Positions 26,267-35,426 of a stretch of 64,000 nt of DNA are shown piece after piece. This DNA is from CAXSBA01 sp965277105. Lineage in GTDB: Bacteria; Spirochaetota; UBA12135; COTS27; CAXSBA01. The stretch is from NCBI GenBank assembly GCA_965277105.1, contig OZ255710.1, forward strand, positions 620,001-684,000. Reading direction: 5' to 3'. How positions within the stretch are numbered: position 1 is the stretch's first letter; each line of letters opens with the position of its first letter. The translations under genes were made by a program, and so were the position numbers. The notes under the pieces are model-generated. The model had not been told where the DNA came from. It was given only the letters and a program-made list of their open reading frames with translations, and did not search any database.

Positions 26267-26338
26267 TGGGCATAGTTGGGTTTGAACCAACGACCTCCAC
26301 CCTGTCAAGGTGGCACTCTCCCACTGAGTTATATGCCC
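26267..26338 (-). tRNA. tRNA-Val (GAC)
   Basis: Read on the minus strand, the acceptor arms GGGCATA/TATGCCC pair perfectly with discriminator A. The anticodon stem CCACC/GGTGG holds loop TTGACAG with anticodon GAC, and the T loop is TTCAAAC. 72 bases; no encoded CCA. Confidence 0.97.
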
Positions 26339-26383
26339 TATAAAATATTGAATTATATGAGAAATTATACTATTAAAGAAAAA

Positions 26384-27028
26384 ATGAGAAAAAGTTTTTT
26401 ATTGAATATTCTTTTAATCAGCCTTTTATCCCCTCAAGACCTTTGGGTTGAAAATGATATTTATAATAGCACTTTGCCGGTTGGCAGTGTTGTTTCGGTT
26501 GAATTTGATGTTGATTTTGATATTGATTTGCAAAATAATCTTACCAAAGAATTAAACAGCTCTCCACTTAGTAGGGAAATTGGAGAGAGGTTTTTAGATT
26601 TTCTACCAGCAACTTTAGCAGAAACGCTGACCCAACAAAATAGCGATCAAATAGAAAACCGTAAGCAAATTTCCGGGACTTTAGCTGCTACCCTTGGCAA
26701 CTATAATCCTACTAGTAAAACCTATGAGATTAGCATTAGTCGCAACTTTTTTATTAATAACGAAACCGAATCGCTAACGCTTAGTGGGGTTGTTGCAGAA
26801 AGTGCCATTGGCGAAGACAACATAGTCTCGGCTAACCAAATAGCTAACATCAGTTTTTTCTTTAATAGCATTGATGATAGCTTTAACGTTACGCTTAATG
26901 ATTTTGATAACTTCGATCTTTCTTCCACTGGGATAACTAACGTTAATAATAATCAATTGAATGAGAGTAAACGGCAAGAGTTATTCGTTAAATATTTCAA
27001 CTGGATATTAAAAGATTTATTTAACTAA
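26384..27028 (+). CDS. Secreted protein of unknown function
   Basis: 214 residues from the ATG at 26384, chosen because it gives a good signal peptide (MRKSFLLNILLISLLSP). An earlier ATG at 26357 is possible, and longer reading would run into tRNA-Val, so it is rejected. The mature part is rich in Asn, Ser and Asp with regular polar strands (VSVEFDVDFDIDLQNN, NVTLNDFDNFDLSS), suggesting a beta-rich periplasmic or outer-membrane protein. No cysteines, no recognised family. It precedes dnaE by 41 bases. Confidence 0.65.
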   Translation: MRKSFLLNILLISLLSPQDLWVENDIYNSTLPVGSVVSVEFDVDFDIDLQNNLTKELNSSPLSREIGERFLDFLPATLAETLTQQNSDQIENRKQISGTLAATLGNYNPTSKTYEISISRNFFINNETESLTLSGVVAESAIGEDNIVSANQIANISFFFNSIDDSFNVTLNDFDNFDLSSTGITNVNNNQLNESKRQELFVKYFNWILKDLFN

Positions 27029-27069
27029 AGCTACTTAAGGTTTTCTTAATTAAAAGTAAATTATAAAAG

Positions 27070-30000
27070 TTGAGTTTCGTTCATCTTCATACTTTTTCCG
27101 ATTACTCTATTCTACAATCAACTATCTCTATAAAAAAACTGGTTGCTAGAGCGCAAGAATTTCAAATGTCAGCAGTGGCTTTAACCGATAAAAATAATTT
27201 ATTTGCCGCTATGGAGTTTGTTGAAGCAATAGAAAAACTTCCTCTTTTAGCTAATGGGGGAAAACTTAAACCCATTATTGGTTTAGAACTAAGCGTTAAA
27301 GGGTTTTTAGGTAATCAAGAAAATTATCCCTTGGTTTTGTTGGCCGAAAACAATCAAGGTTATCATAATCTCATTAAGCTTAATAATCTTGCTTATAGAA
27401 ATAGTTTTACTAACCCCGCGGTAAGTTACGACGATATTTTTAAATGGCAAAAAGATATTATTTTCTTATCAGGAGGAACAAGTGGCGAATTAGCGGTTTT
27501 ACTTTATGAGAATAAAAGCGAAGAAGTGAAAAAGTATTTAGATATGGTTAAAAGTAATTTCTCTAAAGATTGTTTTTTTTTAGAGATTCAAAACCATAAT
27601 GACCAGCAAGAAAAAATTATTTTCGACCAAGTAGTAAAATTAGCTAGGGGAAATAATTTGCCTTTAGTGGCGACCAATCAAGTTTGTTATTTAGAAGCTA
27701 ACGATAGTAATAGCTATGAAGTTTTGCTGGCCATTAAAGATAAAAAAAATTTAGCAGAACAAGATTTATTAGAAAATAAGCATTCTAGATTGTGGGGCAG
27801 TGGGTATTATTTTAAATCAATCGAAGAAATGAAAAATGCCTTTATTGGTTTAGAAGAAGGAATAGAAAATACTACTAAAATAGCGAACAGGTGTAATGTG
27901 CAGATTGTCGATAAAAAACTGCATATGCCTGCTTATACTAGAACTAGAGGAGAAAAAAAAAATGGTAAAGAAATTTTAAAAGAGATTACTCATAGGAAAT
28001 TAGCAGAAAAAGGATTGACATCTTCCAAGTATATTGAAAGATTGAATTATGAATTAAAAATAATCACTGAAATGGAATTTTCCGATTATTTTTTAATCGT
28101 AGCTGATTTTGTTGATTACGCAAAAAAAAATAATATTTTAGTTGGTGTTGGGAGAGGTTCAGCAGCGGGCTCTTTAATTTCTTATGTTTTGGGAATTACG
28201 GGAGTTGACCCAATTAAATACGGACTTCTTTTCGAGCGGTTTTTAAATCCTGAAAGGCGCTCACTGCCGGATATTGATATTGATTTTCAAGAAGATAAAC
28301 GAAATCAGATTGTAGCTTATATCAAACAAAAATACGGGGAAGACAATGTTGCTCAAATTATCACTTTTGGGAAACTAAAAGCCAAAGCTATTTTAAAAGA
28401 CACAGCTCGAGTTTTTGGTATGAGCTTCGAAGATGCTAACTTACTATCGAGTTTTTTGACTTCAAAATTGAGTGAAAGAGAGTTGTCAGAAAAAGCTAGT
28501 CGTTCTCTCTTACAGTATCACTTTGAAGAAAATATTAATTTAGTTTCTCGCTTAAATCAAGATAGCAAACTTCAAACTATTTATGAAAATTCTTTGAAGC
28601 TAGAAAACCTAACTCGGCAAACTGGTATTCACGCTGCTGGATTAGTAATTGCCGATAAAGCAATTGGCGAATATATTCCTCTTTTTAAAAATGAAGATAA
28701 TATTTTCCTCACTCAGTTTGAAGGGCAACTTTTAGAAAGCAAATGTGGTTTAGTTAAGATGGATATTTTAGGATTAAAAACCCTGACTATTCTTTCTGAG
28801 TGTTTAGAAAATATTGAAAAGATTCATCAAAAAGAAATTGATATTAAAACAATTCCTTTAGATGATAAGAAAACTTTTGCTCTTTACTCTAAAGGATTAA
28901 CCGCTGGAATATTCCAATTTGAATCTGGTGGCATGATTAATTATTTAAAAGAATTAGCTCCTAATCGCTTTGAAGATTTAATTGCCATGAATGCCCTTTA
29001 TCGCCCGGGCCCGATGTCATGGATTCCTATTTATATCGCTAAAAAAAATAAATTGGAACTTAAATTTGACAACGAACAAAATAAAAAAAACTATCATGAA
29101 CTCAATAACCTTTGTTTAAAATACCCTTTTTTAAATAGCATTTTAGCACCTACTAATCAAATTCCTATTTTTCAAGAACAAATTATGGAAATTAGTAAGG
29201 AATTTGCTGGTTTTTCTCTAGGTGAAGCAGACAATCTTAGAAAAGCTATGGGGAAAAAAGATAAAAAGCTCATTGACACAACTAAAAAATTATTCATAGC
29301 AGGAGCAGAAAAAAAAAACTATTCAAAAAACGATGCCGTTTTTTTATATGACAAAATTATTGAGCCTTTTGGGGGGTATGGGTTTAATAAATCTCACTCG
29401 GTTTCTTATAGCTTGCTTTCCTTTCAAACTGCTTTTTTAAAAGCCAACTATTCGGTTTCTTTTATGACCGCCCTTTTAAACTCCGAAATAGGGAGTGGGA
29501 CAGGTAAAATTAAAACTTACATCAAAGAGGCACAAATATTAGGGTTAGAGATTTTATCGGTTGATATTAATTCTTCTTCGGTTAAGTTTTATAATAATAA
29601 AAGGTGCATTGTTTTTGGATTAAGTGCCCTTAAAAATATTGGAGTTAATCTAGCCCAAACCATTGTAAGAGAGAGGGGAAAAAATGGCCCTTATAAAAAC
29701 ATCGGGGATTTTATTTATCGTAACAACCATGATAAAGTCAATAAGCAAGCGGTGGAGTCGTTGGTAAAAGCGGGAGCTTTTGACGAATTAGGCTTAGCTA
29801 GTGAAATGATTATGCCTCACTTGAGTGAACTCATTGAAAGGATTGAAAAAAGCAAAAGCTCTGAGAGTAAAGGGCAGGGGAGTTTTTTTGAACAAGAAGA
29901 AACTGGTAGCGGAGTCGTTTTTTTAGACATCTTAGAAAAAATGGAGAAGGCTCCTAATGACTATCGACAAGCCAAAGAGAATGAAAAAGAGATTTTAGGG

Positions 30001-30624
30001 TTTAATTTAAAACACCACCTTTTCGCTCATTTTAATCCCAACTTTTTTAAAGATCGGACTACGATTGATTTATTTAACCAAAGCAAATGGCGTTCTTGGA
30101 ATAATTATCAAATAGCTGGAGTCTTAGAAAAGTTAAAAGTTTTTACCACTAAGGATAATAAGGAAATGGCGATTTTAACCCTTAACAATGGAGAAAATGA
30201 AGTGGAAGTCGTCTGCTTTAATAAACTTTGGGATAAAGAAGTGAAGAATAATTACACCTTAGAAGATCCCGTGCTTTTGCAGGTAAAAGTAAGGGAAGAT
30301 AAGTTTAGACAAGAGAAGCAATATTCCCTAGCCTTAGAAAAAATGGAGCTGATAAAAAAAGAAGATTTTGATGATAACGTAGAAGTAGAGCTTGTTAAAG
30401 AAGTTGTTTTAGTCATTAAGCAAGATAAAATCAGCGATGATTACCTACGTTCTTTAAAAGAGTTTTTTAAAAATCACCGAGGAGCAACCCCCATTAATTT
30501 ATTAATTCAAGAAGACGAGCGTAAGCAAAAAGTGATTACAGGGGAGCGAATAAAAATAAGCGATAGTTTTAAGTTAACGGCTTTTAGAGAATACGATGTG
30601 GATGATTTTAAACTAATTGATTAA
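27070..30624 (+). CDS. dnaE: DNA polymerase III subunit alpha
   Basis: An 1184-residue replicative polymerase of the DnaE (not PolC) class, starting at TTG. It has an N-terminal PHP domain (VHLHTFSDYSIL, about 1-210), a palm with GRGSAAGSLISYVLG and the catalytic PDIDIDF aspartates near residue 400, a fingers region with NALYRPGPMSWIP, and a helix-hairpin-helix segment (NKQAVESLVKAGAFDEL). The OB domain near 1000 includes WNNYQIAGVLEKLKVF. It is the catalytic core of the holoenzyme. Slightly longer than E. coli DnaE with no intein or frameshift. The proofreading epsilon subunit is not in the window. Confidence 0.97.
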   Translation: MSFVHLHTFSDYSILQSTISIKKLVARAQEFQMSAVALTDKNNLFAAMEFVEAIEKLPLLANGGKLKPIIGLELSVKGFLGNQENYPLVLLAENNQGYHNLIKLNNLAYRNSFTNPAVSYDDIFKWQKDIIFLSGGTSGELAVLLYENKSEEVKKYLDMVKSNFSKDCFFLEIQNHNDQQEKIIFDQVVKLARGNNLPLVATNQVCYLEANDSNSYEVLLAIKDKKNLAEQDLLENKHSRLWGSGYYFKSIEEMKNAFIGLEEGIENTTKIANRCNVQIVDKKLHMPAYTRTRGEKKNGKEILKEITHRKLAEKGLTSSKYIERLNYELKIITEMEFSDYFLIVADFVDYAKKNNILVGVGRGSAAGSLISYVLGITGVDPIKYGLLFERFLNPERRSLPDIDIDFQEDKRNQIVAYIKQKYGEDNVAQIITFGKLKAKAILKDTARVFGMSFEDANLLSSFLTSKLSERELSEKASRSLLQYHFEENINLVSRLNQDSKLQTIYENSLKLENLTRQTGIHAAGLVIADKAIGEYIPLFKNEDNIFLTQFEGQLLESKCGLVKMDILGLKTLTILSECLENIEKIHQKEIDIKTIPLDDKKTFALYSKGLTAGIFQFESGGMINYLKELAPNRFEDLIAMNALYRPGPMSWIPIYIAKKNKLELKFDNEQNKKNYHELNNLCLKYPFLNSILAPTNQIPIFQEQIMEISKEFAGFSLGEADNLRKAMGKKDKKLIDTTKKLFIAGAEKKNYSKNDAVFLYDKIIEPFGGYGFNKSHSVSYSLLSFQTAFLKANYSVSFMTALLNSEIGSGTGKIKTYIKEAQILGLEILSVDINSSSVKFYNNKRCIVFGLSALKNIGVNLAQTIVRERGKNGPYKNIGDFIYRNNHDKVNKQAVESLVKAGAFDELGLASEMIMPHLSELIERIEKSKSSESKGQGSFFEQEETGSGVVFLDILEKMEKAPNDYRQAKENEKEILGFNLKHHLFAHFNPNFFKDRTTIDLFNQSKWRSWNNYQIAGVLEKLKVFTTKDNKEMAILTLNNGENEVEVVCFNKLWDKEVKNNYTLEDPVLLQVKVREDKFRQEKQYSLALEKMELIKKEDFDDNVEVELVKEVVLVIKQDKISDDYLRSLKEFFKNHRGATPINLLIQEDERKQKVITGERIKISDSFKLTAFREYDVDDFKLID

Positions 30625-30683
30625 CCGCTTTTAAAAAAAATCATCAGTAATTTAGCAAACCCATATTACAATATAGTTTCTTA

Positions 30684-30770
30684 GGAGAGATGGCAGAGTG
30701 GTCGAATGCGGCGGTCTTGAAAACCGTTGTGCCTTTGCGGGTACCCAGGGTTCGAATCCCTGTCTCTCCG
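30684..30770 (+). tRNA. tRNA-Ser (TGA)
   Basis: An 87-base type II tRNA with a long variable arm. Acceptor GGAGAGA/TCTCTCC is perfect with discriminator G, the anticodon loop is CTTGAAA (anticodon TGA) in stem GCGGT/ACCGT, and the T loop is TTCGAATC. The gene is intact. It is followed directly by the reverse transcriptase patch, and tRNA-Ser 3' ends are common integration sites. Confidence 0.97.
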
Positions 30771-30803
30771 TCGTAGATTTTTTTCTAAATTAGTTTTAAT
30801 AAA

Positions 30804-30835
30804 TTTCATACTTTCATACTTTCATACTTTCATAC
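30804..30835. repeat. Four-copy tandem repeat of TTTCATAC
   Basis: Four exact contiguous copies of the 8-base unit TTTCATAC (30804-30811, 30812-30819, 30820-30827, 30828-30835), then TTG. It lies 33 bases after tRNA-Ser and 29 bases before the 3' end of the convergent reverse transcriptase gene. Short exact tandem repeats are the sole repeat array of this kind noticed in the window. Role unknown; possibly a replication-slippage product. Confidence 0.9.
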
Positions 30836-30864
30836 TTGTACATTTTTCAATTTTTTTTCAATTA

Positions 30865-32400
30865 TTAGTATCTACTCTTAAATAAATCTTTTTCTTCTTT
30901 AGTTATTACCGGAGATAGTTCTTTCATAATATTTTCATCAATAATTGATGTTTCTAAAATATCATTCAACTTTTTATCATTGTTCAACCAAGAAAAATTC
31001 CAAATTTTAATATCTTTTTCACGACTAGCAATTTTGCAAAGATTATTTTTGAAATAACTTTCCATATCATCATTAATTTTGATTCCAAAGGCTATACGCT
31101 GCAACCAAATTTCTAAATGATCTACATTTGGTATATCATTAAATTTTTTAATAATAATTTTAAGGTACTTGATTTTATCTTTTTCTGTAAAACCTGTAGA
31201 TGCTAAAAACAAGCTAATAATTGCAGAAGCGTTTTTATAAGTTCTCGGGTTTTTATGTGCTATATCTACTATAATACTAATTAATGGTAAAACATTTTTT
31301 TTATAAAGTTTTTTACTTTCTAAAAAATCATAGAAGTCGTTTAAAGCCCTAACTAAACTCCCACTATTAGGAAATTGCTTAGCAAGGCTGTGAATGATTA
31401 ATAAATATTTTTGTAGATGTCTATTTGTTTGTTTTTGTTTCATCCAATAAAGTTTATCTTCTTTAATGGAATTGGTTATAATTTCACTTGATGTAATAGT
31501 TTTTTTAGCATTAAGTTGCATCCCTAAATCAATCATCACTTCGCTAAGGCATTTGATAATTTTTTTATTATCATTTAAAGATTGAGAAAAAATCCAATAA
31601 TCATCACGGTAACGTAAAATTTTATAATTTGTAATTTCTTCTTTCTTTTCCTTTAAAAGTTTATCTAATTCTAAATCTGCATAGCCTAGTACCATTTCAG
31701 CGATAAAATCCATTAGAGTAGAGCCTTGAGGAATTCCATTAGTCTGCCCATGCGACATATTTTGAAGGTGTGAATCTATTATATTGCCAATAAGATTTTT
31801 ATCTGCTTTATTTTTTTTTGCTTCTTCCTTTTCATGCATAGCCCAAGCCACTGAATGAGTATAAATTGAAGGGTAACAATTGGTTATATCAGTGCGAGTC
31901 AAATAAGAATATTCAAGTGCCATTTCAATAGATTTTTGCTCCACTTCTTCCCACCAATGCTTAATCTTTTCAGCTTTATTAGAATCTTTTGTATTAGATT
32001 TTCTAGGGATACTATGACACTCGATATTTTTATTTTTGGAAAAATCTTTAAAGCGTTTTTGGATTAATTTCCAATGACTTTCATTAGTAATCTGATGCAC
32101 TAAACAAACATAAATTATTGGATTAATAAGTTGTAATGGTCGCCAAGCATATTTTCCGTCTTTGTTATGCAGGATTTCATAATTGATATCATCGTAATTT
32201 TTTGGAAAATCTTTATCTTTGACAAAGTCTGATAATTTTTTTTCATTAAACTTTTTATCAACTTTCGATAATAGTTTTTCGAAATTAAAATATTTTGGCA
32301 AATCAAAATTACAGTAATTTTCATTTTTTAGAAAGTACTCTTTAGCTTCGCTATTCAATAAATTTAAAATACTATTACTTTTTTTATTATCTTTACTCAT
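30865..32400 (-). CDS. Defence-type (UG/DRT-like) reverse transcriptase
   Basis: A 511-residue reverse transcriptase that is neither a group II intron maturase nor a retron RT. Polymerase motifs: TDITNCYPSIYTHS with the catalytic Asp171, NGIPQGS at 221-227, and RYRDD (263-267) as the catalytic YxDD-type box. The remaining 170 residues are helical, resembling the alpha-helical repeat tail of the Abi/UG reverse transcriptases used in phage defence (DRT systems). The polymerase acidic residues are intact. The YTHSxxWA and IPQGSxLMDFIAEM features match a UG-type family I recognise, but I cannot assign the DRT number. No partner gene or obvious ncRNA is adjacent: 95 bases lie 3' (to tRNA-Ser) and 58 bases 5' (to the cytochrome gene). 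Confidence 0.85.
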   Translation of the reverse strand: MSKDNKKSNSILNLLNSEAKEYFLKNENYCNFDLPKYFNFEKLLSKVDKKFNEKKLSDFVKDKDFPKNYDDINYEILHNKDGKYAWRPLQLINPIIYVCLVHQITNESHWKLIQKRFKDFSKNKNIECHSIPRKSNTKDSNKAEKIKHWWEEVEQKSIEMALEYSYLTRTDITNCYPSIYTHSVAWAMHEKEEAKKNKADKNLIGNIIDSHLQNMSHGQTNGIPQGSTLMDFIAEMVLGYADLELDKLLKEKKEEITNYKILRYRDDYWIFSQSLNDNKKIIKCLSEVMIDLGMQLNAKKTITSSEIITNSIKEDKLYWMKQKQTNRHLQKYLLIIHSLAKQFPNSGSLVRALNDFYDFLESKKLYKKNVLPLISIIVDIAHKNPRTYKNASAIISLFLASTGFTEKDKIKYLKIIIKKFNDIPNVDHLEIWLQRIAFGIKINDDMESYFKNNLCKIASREKDIKIWNFSWLNNDKKLNDILETSIIDENIMKELSPVITKEEKDLFKSRY

Positions 32401-32458
32401 AACCTATAAAACAAGATTTTATTTTTAAATTCTTATTATAGTATAATAATTATTGATA
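32401..32458. promoter_or_regulatory. Short divergent promoter region (RT and cytochrome c)
   Basis: Only 58 bases separate the divergent start codons of the reverse transcriptase and the cytochrome gene. TATAAT (32442-32447) reads on the + strand, and an overlapping TATAAT-like sequence reads on the minus strand. -35 boxes are not convincing. There is no room for the 100-300 base ncRNA that precedes some DRT-type reverse transcriptases. Confidence 0.4.
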
Positions 32459-32895
32459 ATGCTTCAAAAGTACTTTTCTATTTTCTTTATTTTACTCTTT
32501 ATATCCTGCGGAGGTAAAAATCAAACCGATAGTCAAAAAAGATGGTTCTCTCAAGAGCAAGTTACAACTGGCTATATGGTGTTTCAAAAAAACTGCGCAG
32601 CTTGCCATTGGTAATTAATGATGCCCAGGGGATAACGAGTAATTGGCGGAAACCTTTTTCAGATGGCTCTTATCCACCTCCACCTTTAAATGGCTCTGCC
32701 TATGCTTGGCATCATCCGTTTAGCGTTTTAAAAAATAACATTCAGTATGGAGAAGTTGCTTTAGGTGGAAAAATGCCAGCTTTCAAAGATAAACTAACAG
32801 AAAAAGAAATAGAAGCAGCGATTGCTTATTTTCAAAGCAAGTGGAATAGTGAAATTTATAACCAATGGGTAAGTCGAGGAGGACTTGATAAATAA
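32459..32895 (+). pseudogene. Cytochrome c lipoprotein, frameshifted
   Basis: Two frames together encode one small c-type cytochrome. Frame 1 (ATG 32459 to TAA 32614) gives a lipoprotein signal (FILLFISCGGK, lipobox cysteine) and the haem motif CAACH at about residues 46-50. The homologous continuation lies in another frame from about 32609 (NDAQGITSNWRKPF, PPPLNGSAYAWHH, GKMPAFKDKLTEKEIEAAIAYFQSKW, including the distal Met ligand). Joining them needs one extra base near 32609-32611. A gene inactivated by a single-base deletion or a sequencing error are equally possible. Intact homologues are periplasmic electron carriers. Confidence 0.8.
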
Positions 32896-32913
32896 AAATA
32901 TTTTTTTTAAATT

Positions 32914-33684
32914 CTAAAGAATTAAAAATTTTTTAAGCACTTGCCATAACTCTTCTTTTTTTTCATAATGCACCCAATGCCCAGCGTCGGGAATGGTAGT
33001 AATTTGTACTTGATTAAATTTTTGTTGAATAAATATCTCATCTTCTTCAAGTAAATAATTACTCTTTTCTCCTCGGACGAAAAGGCTTTTTACTTCTATA
33101 GGTTTGGTTATAGTTACTCCCTCTTTTAAACTAGTAAGGTTTTCAACGAGTGCTGATAGATTAAATTTCCACCTTAATCCATCAGGAGAGCCTTCGATGT
33201 TTTTAACTAGAAAATTAATCATCATGGGGTTTTTAAGTTTGGTTTTTAAATAATCACTTACCTGAAAACGGCTAGTAAAACTAGTTAAGTCAATTTGATT
33301 AATAATATCAACAATTTTCTTTGACTCAATCACTTGGTACTCTTTTGGGGAGATGTCAATAACCATCAAACTATTAACATTATCTGGCATATCTCGAGCA
33401 ACTTGAATCGCCACTTTTCCTCCCATGGAGTGCCCAAGTAGGGTAATGTTTTCAAGTGATTTTTTTTGGATAAACAGCTTTACGTCTTCACTCATTAAAG
33501 AGTAATTAAAGCCGGGAACATGAGGAGATTTTCCGTGATTCCTTAGATCAATTAAATAAACTTGAAAGTAATTAGTAAATCTTTTGGCATAAGATTTCCA
33601 ATTATCTAAAGAACCTAAAAAACCATGGAAGATAATGAGTGGTGGCAGGCCTTCGTCTCCAATTTTTTCGTAGTAAAGTTCCAT
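32914..33684 (-). CDS. Alpha/beta-fold hydrolase
   Basis: A 256-residue alpha/beta hydrolase similar to the YbfF/abhydrolase-11 esterase group. The oxyanion segment IFHGFLGSLDNWKS is near residue 20, the nucleophile in LLGHSMGGKVA near residue 85, then LIDLRNHGKSPH, an acid in the region around FVRGEKS, and the catalytic histidine in DAGHWVHYEKK near the end. The catalytic triad looks complete; the natural ester or thioester is unknown. The gene ends 18 bases from the convergent cytochrome gene and its start is 8 bases from the ABC ATPase stop, suggesting one operon. Confidence 0.9.
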   Translation of the reverse strand: MELYYEKIGDEGLPPLIIFHGFLGSLDNWKSYAKRFTNYFQVYLIDLRNHGKSPHVPGFNYSLMSEDVKLFIQKKSLENITLLGHSMGGKVAIQVARDMPDNVNSLMVIDISPKEYQVIESKKIVDIINQIDLTSFTSRFQVSDYLKTKLKNPMMINFLVKNIEGSPDGLRWKFNLSALVENLTSLKEGVTITKPIEVKSLFVRGEKSNYLLEEDEIFIQQKFNQVQITTIPDAGHWVHYEKKEELWQVLKKFLIL

Positions 33685-33692
33685 TTTGTTTT

Positions 33693-35288
33693 TTAAATAT
33701 AAGTAGAAATCAGCTCCTTAGTGTAAGGGTTTTGAGGATGATTATAGACTTGGTTAGCTTCACCTTGTTCGATAACTTTACCATCTTTCATGACTAAAAT
33801 AAAATCAGCTAAAGCTCGCACTACTTTTATATCATGCGAAATAAACAAATAAGTTAGTTGGTATTTTTTTTGCAAGGTTAAGAGAAGTTTAACAATCTGC
33901 ACTTGAAAGCTAATATCTAAAGAAGAAGTTGGCTCATCTAATAAGATGAGTTGGGGTTTCATAATAAGGGTTCTAGCTAGAGCAATCCTTTGCCTTTGCC
34001 CGCCAGAAAACTCATGAGGATAACGATCTTTGTCTTTGTAATGAAGTCCAACGTCTTCTAAAGTTTTTTGTAATTCAAAGATAATTTCTTTAGGTTTTAA
34101 ATGAGGATAATGAAGTTTTATTCCTTCTGTAATAATTTCTTCCATACTCATCCGTGGGCTCAAACTACTGAAAGGATCTTGAAATACCACTTGAATATTT
34201 TTTCTAAACGCAGTGAGTTTTTTTTTTCTTAGTAAGTGATAAGGGGTTTGATTAAAATAGACATTACCCTGGAAAGGTGTCAAATGCAAAATTGCTTTGA
34301 GTAGCGATGTTTTCCCGGATCCCGATTCCCCAATAACCCCTAAGGTTGCTCCAGCTTTTAAAGAAAAACTTACTTTGTCGACTGCTTTGACATAGCTTTT
34401 AACCATTTTCAACAAAGCACTTTTAACCGGATAGTAAACTTTAAGATCTTCTACTAATAATAAATTTTGTTTTTTTAACTTCCTTTTTTTCAAGGGAGAT
34501 AAAACCGTTTGGAAAAGCAATTTAGTATAAGGTTTTTTAGGAGATTGGTAAATCTGCTTGCTTCCACCTTTTTCAATAATCTCTCCGCTTTTCATTACTA
34601 CTATTTCGTCAGCTAAATACCTTACGAGATTAAGATCGTGAGTGATGAAAAGGATGGTAAGAGAATACTTTTTTTTTAAATCTAAGAGTAAAGTAAGAAT
34701 CTCTTTTTGGATAGTAACGTCTAGAGAAGTAGTCGGTTCGTCGGCAATTAGAAGTTGGGTTTCATTGGACAGGGCTAGAGCAATCATCACCCTTTGTCGC
34801 TGCCCTCCAGAAAGTTCGTGGGGGAAAAGGTTGAGGAATCTCTTGCCCGGGGTTAAATTAACTTTTTCTAATAGGTCAATAATTTTTTCTTCTATTTTAT
34901 TAGATGGGATACTTTTTTGACTAATGGTAATTTTTTCTTTTATTTGCTTCTTGATAGTATGGGTAGGGTTGAGTGAGCTTAAAGGGTCTTGAAATATAAA
35001 AGAAAAATCGTTAGTCCTTATTTGCCGTATTGTTTTTTCACTAACCTTTAAGAGATTTTTTTTTTGGTAGATGATTTCTCCGCTTAAATTGGTAATAATT
35101 TTTTGTGGAATTAATCGTAGCAAACTAAGGGCGGTTAAAGATTTTCCCGATCCCGATTCTCCCACTAAAGCAGTAACTTTATCTTTTTTTATCGTAAAAG
35201 ATATTTTTTTTAAGGGGTGAATTATTGCTTCTCCCGATTTAATTTTTAAGTCTAAATTTTTTATTGATAGTAAATAATCCATTTGCAA
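33693..35288 (-). CDS. Fused double ATPase of a peptide/nickel-type ABC importer
   Basis: A 531-residue protein carrying two complete nucleotide-binding domains in tandem (YejF/DppDF-like). NBD1: Walker A GESGSGKS, signature LSGGQRQR, Walker B LLIADEPTTSLD. NBD2: GESGSGKT, FSGGQRQR, LILLDEPTSSLD. C-terminal oligopeptide-type extensions are seen after each (SPKKPYTK and HPQNPYTK). It would energise uptake of oligopeptides or similar. No permease or binding-protein genes are next to it, so its partners are elsewhere. ATG at 35288; a second in-frame ATG at 35282 is equally possible. Confidence 0.95.
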   Translation of the reverse strand: MQMDYLLSIKNLDLKIKSGEAIIHPLKKISFTIKKDKVTALVGESGSGKSLTALSLLRLIPQKIITNLSGEIIYQKKNLLKVSEKTIRQIRTNDFSFIFQDPLSSLNPTHTIKKQIKEKITISQKSIPSNKIEEKIIDLLEKVNLTPGKRFLNLFPHELSGGQRQRVMIALALSNETQLLIADEPTTSLDVTIQKEILTLLLDLKKKYSLTILFITHDLNLVRYLADEIVVMKSGEIIEKGGSKQIYQSPKKPYTKLLFQTVLSPLKKRKLKKQNLLLVEDLKVYYPVKSALLKMVKSYVKAVDKVSFSLKAGATLGVIGESGSGKTSLLKAILHLTPFQGNVYFNQTPYHLLRKKKLTAFRKNIQVVFQDPFSSLSPRMSMEEIITEGIKLHYPHLKPKEIIFELQKTLEDVGLHYKDKDRYPHEFSGGQRQRIALARTLIMKPQLILLDEPTSSLDISFQVQIVKLLLTLQKKYQLTYLFISHDIKVVRALADFILVMKDGKVIEQGEANQVYNHPQNPYTKELISTYI

Positions 35289-35426
35289 AAAATATTTTTT
35301 TTACTATTATAGTATTAGAATACTTTTATCATGAAGTAATTTTAAACTATCAATTTTATTTTTTAACAGTGGAGTAATCAAAGAAATATTTATCAAAACC
35401 GATTTAAAAAGAAGTCATTTATATGC

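Noticed and set aside
26276..26383. Extended N-terminus of the secreted protein
   Set aside because: The added residues lie inside tRNA-Val and give an implausible proline/cysteine-rich leader; the later ATG gives a signal peptide.
30865..32400. Retron or group II intron interpretation of the RT
   Set aside because: No msr/msd-like inverted repeat or intron domain V/VI structure flanks it, and there is no maturase X or endonuclease domain; motif layout is that of stand-alone UG-type RTs.
30684..32895. Integrated element using tRNA-Ser as attachment site
   Set aside because: No integrase, no duplicated tRNA 3' end (TCTCTCCG) was seen downstream; only the accessory gene content suggests it.
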